NCBI GenBank assembly: GCA_039795755.1
Contig: JBDKLF010000033.1
Span: 1 to 12,597 of the forward strand
Origin: JANNXY01 sp039795755
GTDB taxonomy: Bacteria > Patescibacteriota > Minisyncoccia > Phycocordibacterales > CAIZIN01
Length of the DNA stretch: 12,597 bases
Direction of reading: 5' to 3'
Position numbers and translations under genes: made by a program. Within the stretch, counting starts at the first letter, position 1. Every line of letters starts with the position of its first letter. Below the pieces are notes generated by a model. It was not told where the DNA came from. It was given only the letters and a program-made list of their open reading frames with translations, and did no database searches. Positions 1 through 4,234 of this stretch are shown piece by piece.

Positions 1-428
1 AATGGAGGGATCACAAAGAGACTGTAGAGCAACATTGATCCACCTGCGGTAAGAAACACTTTTCCTGTCTTGCCTTTGAGTAACTTATGAAGGCTTCCCC
101 CTGCATATGAGAATGCAAATCCAGCAGTGAACACTGTATCGAAGAAATTCTTCATGATTGCTGGTGCCCCACCCCACCACAATGGATGAACTACTACCAA
201 TTCGTTCGCATCGGTAATGAGCTTCTGGAATCGCTCAACATTAGGATGCTTTTCATAATTCTTGATATCTTCGAATCGGAGAAATGAAAGCTCATTCTCT
301 GGAGCATAGAGATCGATTACCTTTACAGTATTCCCTACTTTTTCTGAAGCTTCTTTGTAAGCATTAGCAATCTGATGAGTATGACCCTTACTCGATGGAT
401 GCGCGGTCAAAATTAAAATGTTTTTCAT
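1..428 (-). CDS. NAD(P)H:quinone oxidoreductase-type flavodoxin-fold protein (3' end outside window)
   Basis: The first 142 codons are present, read leftward from ATG at 428; the C-terminus lies beyond the left edge. The fold is that of the flavodoxin_2 family (KefF/MdaB/WrbA-like NADPH-quinone reductases), which bind FMN or FAD and transfer two electrons from NAD(P)H to quinones in the cytosol. Visible signatures are the N-terminal beta strand plus phosphate loop MKNILILTAHPSSKGHTHQI (residues 1-20), the flavin-binding segment HPLWWGGAPAIMKNFFDTVF starting near residue 81, the following GFAF, and LLKGKTGKVFLTAGG near residue 116. The start is supported by an extended -10 (TGGTATACT) whose last base lies six bases before the ATG, so the mRNA is probably leaderless. 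It follows a 58-residue ORF and that gene's probable terminator. Family assignment is firm; substrate is unknown. Confidence 0.88.
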   Translation of the reverse strand, partial: MKNILILTAHPSSKGHTHQIANAYKEASEKVGNTVKVIDLYAPENELSFLRFEDIKNYEKHPNVERFQKLITDANELVVVHPLWWGGAPAIMKNFFDTVFTAGFAFSYAGGSLHKLLKGKTGKVFLTAGGSMLLYSLFVIPP

Positions 429-434
429 AACAAG

Positions 435-463
435 AGTATACCATTTCCCTTCTATAAAATAAA
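435..463 (-). promoter_or_regulatory. Sigma70-like promoter of the flavodoxin-fold gene, giving a leaderless start
   Basis: On the minus strand TTTATT (458-463), a 17-bp spacer, and TATACT (435-440) preceded by TGG form an extended -10 promoter. Six bases separate the -10 from the ATG at 428, which would put +1 on the A of the start codon. The -35 lies in the T-run that ends the upstream transcript. Assignment is by consensus only. Confidence 0.5.
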
Positions 464-465
464 AA

Positions 466-503
466 ATCCCCCTTACCCTCTTTGACGAAGCAAAGGAGGA
501 GAT
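466..503 (-). terminator. Probable imperfect intrinsic terminator after the 58-residue ORF
   Basis: On the minus strand the transcript can pair ATCTCC with GGGGAT (outer helix, one G-U) and CTTTG with CAAAG (inner helix, loop CTTCGT). The outer helix is followed by TTTTTATTTT. The stem overlaps the last codons and stop (473-475) of the small ORF. The internal loop makes it weaker than the other terminators in this window. Confidence 0.4.
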
Positions 504-649
504 TTGCGAATGAGATCGAGCACATTAGGTCCTTTCCTTTTGCTGAATTGGCTGGATGAACCACTTGGTGCACCTTTCATTTCAGGATTTGTTTGGACCA
601 TAATAATATCAAGCACTTTTAAAGTGCCGTCGTAAATAATTTGAGACAT
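473..649 (-). CDS. 58-residue hypothetical protein
   Basis: Small ORF of unknown function. The frame can be extended to an ATG at 673, but that codon overlaps the predicted -10 box (674-679), so the ATG at 649 (MSQIIYDG...) is preferred and leaves a leader of about 18 nt. The protein has no membrane segment: a beta-like N-terminus, a Gly/Ser-rich centre (GAPSGSSSQ) and a basic, proline-containing C-terminus (LIRKSPPLLRQRG). The base composition resembles the neighbours. It sits between def and the flavodoxin-fold gene with its own promoter and a terminator-like structure at the end, which supports it being a real transcription unit rather than a chance ORF. No Shine-Dalgarno sequence is visible. 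I do not recognise a family. Confidence 0.5.
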   Translation of the reverse strand: MSQIIYDGTLKVLDIIMVQTNPEMKGAPSGSSSQFSKRKGPNVLDLIRKSPPLLRQRG

Positions 650-673
650 AGTAATGAATAATCTATTGAACAC

Positions 674-702
674 TTTATAACAAAGTTATATATATATGTA
701 AA
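674..702 (-). promoter_or_regulatory. Sigma70-like promoter of the 58-residue ORF
   Basis: Minus-strand TTTACA (697-702), exactly 17 bp, then TATAAA (674-679). Predicted transcription start is near 667, 18 nt before the ATG at 649. The -35 overlaps the T-run following the palindrome at the end of def. Confidence 0.55.
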
Positions 703-719
703 AAAAGTAACTACTTTTT
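702..719 (-). terminator. AT-rich palindrome, possible weak terminator at the end of def
   Basis: A perfect 8-bp inverted repeat AAAAAGTA / TACTTTTT with a two-base spacer overlaps the def stop codon (711-713) and is followed on the minus strand by a T-run. It holds only one G-C pair, so termination would be weak at best. Confidence 0.3.
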
Positions 720-1277
720 ACCCTTCTTCTTTTTCATCATCTTTTTCCATTCTTCAGTTGTGGTAATAGTTGAAAGATCAGCATTATCTAGGAATATACC
801 ACCCTCGAGATGTTCACACTCATGTTGAGCGATTCGAGCCTCAAAGCCCTTTAGATTAATAAGCTCTTTTTTACCAGAAATGTAATCAATATACTCAATT
901 CGAATTGCTTTGTAGCGATTCACTTTTGCCATAATTCCTGGCAAGCTTCCACAACCTTCATACCCGAACTCTGTACCAACAGAATGTTCTATAATTCTTG
1001 GATTCACAAATACCTTTGGACCCGTATCAATAAGATTTGGTCGTGTTTTTGTAGGCTTTTGCCATACAATAATTACCTGTGATGACACTGCGATTTGAGG
1101 CGCTGCAATACCAACCAAATGTGCAGCTTTGCAAGTTGCAATTAGATCAGCAACAAGTTGTTGTACACCACTCATCTTGTTTAGTTTTTTTGCTTTCTTT
1201 CTTAACACAGGGCTTGCATAGCTTACCACCTGTCTCACCTTTCCTTTGATAATTTTTTGCATTTTCATTATCATCAT
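711..1277 (-). CDS. def: Peptide deformylase
   Basis: Removes the N-formyl group from nascent proteins, a metal-dependent cytosolic reaction at the ribosome exit. All three family motifs are present: GIAAPQ (residues 56-61), EGCGS (107-111, with Cys109 as metal ligand) and QHECEH (151-156, with His152 and His156 as ligands and Glu153 as catalytic base). The last motif has Glu where HExxH of this family usually reads HExDH. The C-terminal tail is very lysine-rich. The start is uncertain. The longest frame begins ATG ATG ATA ATG AAA ATG at 1277, behind GGAAGAGTAGG. Homology to other deformylases begins only near residue 17 (VVSYASPVLRKKAK), and GTG codons at 1238 and 1229 follow AAAGGAAAGG, so a start there is a serious alternative. 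It follows rplL across a strong terminator. Confidence 0.93.
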   Translation of the reverse strand: MMIMKMQKIIKGKVRQVVSYASPVLRKKAKKLNKMSGVQQLVADLIATCKAAHLVGIAAPQIAVSSQVIIVWQKPTKTRPNLIDTGPKVFVNPRIIEHSVGTEFGYEGCGSLPGIMAKVNRYKAIRIEYIDYISGKKELINLKGFEARIAQHECEHLEGGIFLDNADLSTITTTEEWKKMMKKKKGKK

Positions 1278-1296
1278 CCTACTCTTCCAAAAACAA
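1267..1296 (-). promoter_or_regulatory. Possible def promoter inside the rplL terminator tail
   Basis: Minus-strand TTGTTT (1291-1296), 18 bp, GATAAT (1267-1272). It would start transcription near 1260, downstream of the ATG cluster, and so would require the GTG starts at 1238 or 1229. This is conjectural, but it agrees with where deformylase homology begins. Confidence 0.25.
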
Positions 1297-1329
1297 AAAG
1301 CAATCCATCACTGGATTGCTTTTTGTTTT
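1290..1329 (-). terminator. Strong intrinsic terminator after rplL
   Basis: A perfect 18-bp inverted repeat (1290-1307 and 1312-1329) with loop TCAC. The core CAATCCA/TGGATTG is flanked by A-rich and T-rich arms, so it can act in both directions. It lies 16 bp past the rplL stop and 12 bp before the def ATG at 1277, so def depends on readthrough or on a promoter within this element. Confidence 0.9.
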
Positions 1330-1345
1330 GTGAATTAAGTATGTA

Positions 1346-1738
1346 TTACTTCAATTCAACCTTAGCGCCTGCAGCTTCAAGATCCTTCTTGAGCTTTTCA
1401 GCGTCTTCCTTCTTCATTCCTTCCTTGATCTTTGCTGGAGCTCCGTCAACTACACCCTTTGCTTCCGCAAGGCCGAGTCCGAGAACTTCCTTCACGATCT
1501 TGATAACAGCGATCTTTGAAGCGCCGGCATCAGTAAGGTGAACGTCAAACATTGACTTCTCTTCTGCTGCTGGGCCAGCTACTGCTGGACCTGCTACTGC
1601 TACTGCAGCTGCAGATACACCGAACTTAGCTTCGAATAATTTTACAAGTTCGTTAAGATCAAGTACTGACATTGTTTCGATAGATTCAACGATAGACTTG
1701 AACTTTGCAGGAACTTCTACTTTTGTTTCTTCTGACAT
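1346..1738 (-). CDS. rplL: 50S ribosomal protein L7/L12
   Basis: 130 residues, the usual length for this ribosomal stalk protein, whose dimers bind L10 and recruit translational GTPases such as EF-G. The N-terminal dimerisation domain (about 1-45: KFKSIVESIETMSVLDLNEL, then LVKLFEAKFGV) is followed by an Ala/Val/Pro/Gly hinge (about 43-58) and the globular C-terminal domain with KIAVIKIVKEVLGLGLAEAK and the conserved ending LKKDLEAAGAKVELK. The ATG lies 8 nt after the rplJ stop with no Shine-Dalgarno sequence, so translation is probably coupled to rplJ. A terminator follows directly, so the rplJ-rplL transcript normally ends here and rpoB is not adjacent. Confidence 0.98.
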   Translation of the reverse strand: MSEETKVEVPAKFKSIVESIETMSVLDLNELVKLFEAKFGVSAAAVAVAGPAVAGPAAEEKSMFDVHLTDAGASKIAVIKIVKEVLGLGLAEAKGVVDGAPAKIKEGMKKEDAEKLKKDLEAAGAKVELK

Positions 1739-1746
1739 AGAATTAT

Positions 1747-2244
1747 TTATGCATTAGTACTACCCTTCTTCTCAGCAATTGCATTGAGTGCAAGTACGAG
1801 ACCTTGGATAGGTGAATTGATAACATTAACGAACATTCCACGAAGTACATCGAGTGAAGGGATCATAGCGATTTCCATCATCTCAGCTGCATTCTTGAAT
1901 GAGCCATCGAATACTCCTCCCATAATAGAAATCTTTTTATCGAATTTCTTCTGGAATTCATATACGTTACGAGCCGGAGCAATGAGATCATCCGCAAAGG
2001 CGATCGCGAGCTCACCTGGCATATCTGGCATATCACCAGCAATACCAGCCTCGTCAAAGGCTTTTCGCACAAGCGTCTTCTTTGCAACAGTGTAGCCTAC
2101 CTTGTCCGCGCGCATTGCACGTCGAAGTTCAGTTACCTGAGCTGAAGTAAGACCTTTGAAGTTCGCAAACACAACAGCTTTTGCCTTGGCAATATCTTTT
2201 GCTTTTGCGAGTACTTCTGACTTTTTTGCTTTTGTAAGAGCCAT
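1747..2244 (-). CDS. rplJ: 50S ribosomal protein L10
   Basis: 165 residues. L10 anchors the L7/L12 dimers to 23S rRNA at the stalk base and, with L12, commonly represses its own mRNA. The start MALTKAKKSEVLAKAKDIAK is typical, followed by the conserved VVFANFKGLTSAQVTELRRAMR, YTVAKKTLVRKAF near residue 58, and the C-terminal L12-binding helix (SPIQGLVLALNAIAEKKGS). The frame stays open for another 110 codons upstream, but that extension runs through the promoter and leader RNA and has no L10 homology, so the ATG at 2244 is chosen. A-rich sequence (AAAAAGAAA) precedes the start instead of a clear ribosome binding site. First gene of the rplJ-rplL operon, in divergent orientation to the TIM-barrel gene. 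Confidence 0.98.
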   Translation of the reverse strand: MALTKAKKSEVLAKAKDIAKAKAVVFANFKGLTSAQVTELRRAMRADKVGYTVAKKTLVRKAFDEAGIAGDMPDMPGELAIAFADDLIAPARNVYEFQKKFDKKISIMGGVFDGSFKNAAEMMEIAMIPSLDVLRGMFVNVINSPIQGLVLALNAIAEKKGSTNA

Positions 2245-2382
2245 TTTCTTTTTGTATAAAACAATAAAGCGACCTTTAATAAATAAAAGGCCGCATAGAG
2301 ATGCGATGACAGGTATTCCTGTACATAGCCTCGAGAGGATAATTTTTAAATCTTTCGATTCCCCTTGTCTTTGGCCTTTGAA
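2245..2382 (-). promoter_or_regulatory. Ribosomal L10-leader-like RNA upstream of rplJ
   Basis: The predicted 138-nt leader of rplJ contains AGACAAGGGG (2361-2370) near its 5' end and TTATCCTCTCGAGG further on, which resemble the conserved AGACA...GG and CCTGCCGAGG elements of the L10 leader family, where the L10-L12 complex binds. Small hairpins follow: CCTC/GAGG (2329-2338), ACAGG/CCTGT with a 4-base loop (2309-2322), and CGCAT/ATGCG with a 4-base loop (2292-2305). The motif match is from memory of the family, not a covariance search. Confidence 0.6.
2269..2294 (-). terminator. Possible attenuator hairpin in the rplJ leader
   Basis: On the minus strand GCGGCCTTT pairs with AAAGGTCGC (9 bp, one G-U; 2286-2294 with 2269-2277) across an 8-base A/T loop, followed by the T-rich TTTATTGTTTT. 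Its 5' arm shares three bases (2292-2294) with the preceding CGCAT/ATGCG hairpin, so the two structures compete, as expected for attenuation. Confidence 0.5.
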
Positions 2383-2388
2383 ATAGAG

Positions 2389-2415
2389 ATTACAGGAAAA
2401 TCCTTCCCCCGTCAA
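2389..2415 (-). promoter_or_regulatory. rplJ-rplL promoter
   Basis: Minus-strand TTGACG (2410-2415) and TGTAAT (2389-2394), 15 bp apart; a poorer TAATCT gives 17 bp. Transcription would start near 2382, just ahead of the L10-leader motifs. The -35 lies 6 bp from the -35 of the divergent promoter. Confidence 0.55.
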
Positions 2416-2421
2416 CACACA

Positions 2422-2450
2422 TTGACAGTGAGTCATATAGTCAGTAATAT
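2422..2450 (+). promoter_or_regulatory. Promoter of the TIM-barrel isomerase-like gene
   Basis: Plus-strand consensus TTGACA (2422-2427), exactly 17 bp, then TAATAT (2445-2450). Predicted start is near 2457, giving a leader of about 59 nt. The leader holds a 6-bp hairpin TCGTCT/AGACGA (2488-2502) ending 13 nt before the first ATG. Confidence 0.65.
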
Positions 2451-2515
2451 CTCGGACAGTAACAGCTCCTCGAAAACTGTCACCACCTCGTCTTCCAGAC
2501 GAAGTATTCCTTGTA

Positions 2516-3625
2516 ATGTCGGCTATCATGCTTGACCTTGGAATCACTCGAGAACAGAAAGAAAGACAAACCATTATGGCACAAAACGCATATCACGCCT
2601 CCATCGAAGGCGCACAACACGGGGCGAAAACTCTCGCTCAATTCCTCGACTACGCAAAGGCAGCTGGTGCTGCCGGTGCACAGCCGAGCAACTACATGTT
2701 CAACAATGGAAAAGGTGGCTTCAAGAAGCCAAAAGAGATCCGAGCAGCATTCGAAGATCGCGAAATGAAGCTCGATGGCATATCGGCACACTGCCCGTTC
2801 TGGATACACACATCCATCTGGACCGGCACGAAGTCGGGTCACCCGTTCATGTCGCCGGAGATAGCAAAGTTGTCTCCCGAAAAAATCGAGAAGTGGCACG
2901 AGACCTACCTGCTCAAACTCATGGATCTCGCAGCCGAACTGGGTGTGAAATCTATGCCCATGTTCTGGGGTGTCGCTTTCGGCTGGGAACTGGCAACCGG
3001 ATATCCTTGGGGATTCTGGGCCGGACCCGGCTTCGATCTGCTCGCAGAGGGCAAGGACCGCTTCGTAAAGAAGACCCGGAAGCTCCGCGACCACGCTCGC
3101 AAGCTCGACATCTACCTCTGCCATGAAATTCACCCCGGCACGGCAGCATCCACCGCAGACGACTTCAACATGCTCGTCGACATCTGCGACGGCGACCAAA
3201 CCGTCGCAGTAAACGCCGATCCTTCCCATTGCTGGGAGGGCGAGAGCTGGGAGACACGCTTCAACAAAGTTGGCAAGCGCATCTACGCAGCGCACGTGAA
3301 GAACTTCGTTATTCGCCCTGGCCTCCCCTTGCGCAGCATGGAGCCGAGCTGGCCTGGACGTGCAATGCAGTTCACAGATCTCGGCAGCGGAGACCTGAAC
3401 ATGCACCGCTACGTCGAGCTCCTGCTCGCCGTCGGCTACAAAGATCGCTACTGCAAATTGCACGGCACCACGAGCGCACCACTCGTCGTAGAGGCCGAGA
3501 GCGCCTGGAAGGAGCTCGACTACTGCTCAGCCGACGGTATCCAACATGTCGCCAAAAACCTCTGCTTCCCGCAAGCTGCCGGGAGCTTTGAGAAAGGCAT
3601 GGGTAATGCCGACAAAAAGAAATAG
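2516..3625 (+). CDS. Xylose-isomerase-like TIM-barrel protein (sugar phosphate isomerase/epimerase family)
   Basis: 369 residues, AP_endonuc_2/xylose isomerase-like TIM barrel (COG1082 type). These cytosolic enzymes use a divalent metal to isomerise or epimerise sugars. Candidate metal and catalytic residues fall in order on successive strands: Glu204 in CHEIHPG, Asp235 and His238 in NADPSH, His260 in HVKNF, and Glu326 or Glu328 near VVEAE; LGSGDLN near 289 matches the family's GxGD segment. Starts at 2516, 2528 or 2576 (MAQNAYH) are possible and none has a clear ribosome binding site. This is the only plus-strand gene here. Sampled lines are about 50-62% G+C against 37-43% in neighbours, and arginine is mostly CGC while neighbours favour CGA, which suggests horizontal acquisition. 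It has its own promoter and terminator. The specific substrate cannot be told. Confidence 0.85.
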   Translation: MSAIMLDLGITREQKERQTIMAQNAYHASIEGAQHGAKTLAQFLDYAKAAGAAGAQPSNYMFNNGKGGFKKPKEIRAAFEDREMKLDGISAHCPFWIHTSIWTGTKSGHPFMSPEIAKLSPEKIEKWHETYLLKLMDLAAELGVKSMPMFWGVAFGWELATGYPWGFWAGPGFDLLAEGKDRFVKKTRKLRDHARKLDIYLCHEIHPGTAASTADDFNMLVDICDGDQTVAVNADPSHCWEGESWETRFNKVGKRIYAAHVKNFVIRPGLPLRSMEPSWPGRAMQFTDLGSGDLNMHRYVELLLAVGYKDRYCKLHGTTSAPLVVEAESAWKELDYCSADGIQHVAKNLCFPQAAGSFEKGMGNADKKK

Positions 3626-3655
3626 CTGAAGAAGCTGGCAGTGACAAAAATCAAA

Positions 3656-3683
3656 ACACCGGAACCTTCACAGGCTCCGGTGT
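3656..3683 (+). terminator. Bidirectional intrinsic terminator between convergent genes
   Basis: ACACCGGA pairs with TCCGGTGT (8 bp, 3656-3663 and 3676-3683); inside, CCT/AGG continues the helix past one mismatch to loop TCAC. CTTTTATTT follows on the plus strand and TTTTGATTTTTG on the minus strand. It can end both the TIM-barrel gene and the DUF2339-DUF1360 transcript. Confidence 0.85.
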
Positions 3684-3702
3684 CTTTTATTTATACTGAA
3701 TA

Positions 3703-4230
3703 TTACTTCCCTAATGTTTTTCGCATCTCGTCGTTCTTGAGATCGCATGCTTCGTAATGTGTTGCTACCAATGATGCGAGCAATTGGAAGAAAGTTGCTA
3801 CTCCCGCAATCGCAAGGATCATCACCAACATCGCAGTTCCTGCTGATGCAACATAGAGAATAAATGTTGCAAGTGTGGTCCAAATTCCTACACACCATAC
3901 ACAATCAAGAAGATTGGTAAGGAGTCGTCGGTATCCAGGTCCTACGGGAGTCTTGGTAACATACGCTTCATCCCCCTCTTCTACTACCTTGATATGATAC
4001 GAAATTCGATCACGAACATATCCAAACATTGAATCAAAACAGAAAAATCGAATCAATCTAAATGACGCAAGTGCCATGATGAAAATATCAACTCCTGTAA
4101 TCTTTGGCATCACAAATATACCTTTCACAATGAGCGCGTACGCAATCGCACATACTGCAATGAATGTCGCTGTGGGCGAGAAGAAGTTATACATTGACTG
4201 CTGGTAATCTGAAAGCTTTTGTTTGATCAT
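3703..4230 (-). CDS. DUF1360 family membrane protein
   Basis: 175 residues from ATG at 4230. A longer frame to a TTG at 4266 overlaps the upstream gene; the ATG lies 4 nt after the DUF2339 stop and is preferred, with AAAGGTGAG some 13 nt upstream. DUF1360 features are a first hydrophobic segment (FIAVCAIAYALIVKGIFV), then IFIMALASFRLIRFFCFD, a basic loop (YVRDRISYHIK), and the family's paired-cysteine motif LDCVWCVGIW followed by TTLATFILYV and a further hydrophobic stretch. Cysteines of that CxWCxGxW type could bind a metal or form a disulphide. Function of the family is unknown. The close spacing to DUF2339 indicates co-translation and possibly a joint envelope role. Confidence 0.85.
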   Translation of the reverse strand: MIKQKLSDYQQSMYNFFSPTATFIAVCAIAYALIVKGIFVMPKITGVDIFIMALASFRLIRFFCFDSMFGYVRDRISYHIKVVEEGDEAYVTKTPVGPGYRRLLTNLLDCVWCVGIWTTLATFILYVASAGTAMLVMILAIAGVATFFQLLASLVATHYEACDLKNDEMRKTLGK

Positions 4231-4234
4231 ATAA

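Noticed and set aside
2245..2574. 110-codon in-frame N-terminal extension of L10
   Set aside because: It has no ribosomal protein homology and crosses the promoter, the L10-leader-like RNA and the divergent start region; the standard MALTKAKK start fits the family.
2480..3463. 327-codon open frame antisense to the TIM-barrel gene
   Set aside because: The opposite strand encodes a complete family protein; long antisense frames are expected under G+C-rich third positions, and the translated sequence is cysteine/valine/alanine-rich without domains.
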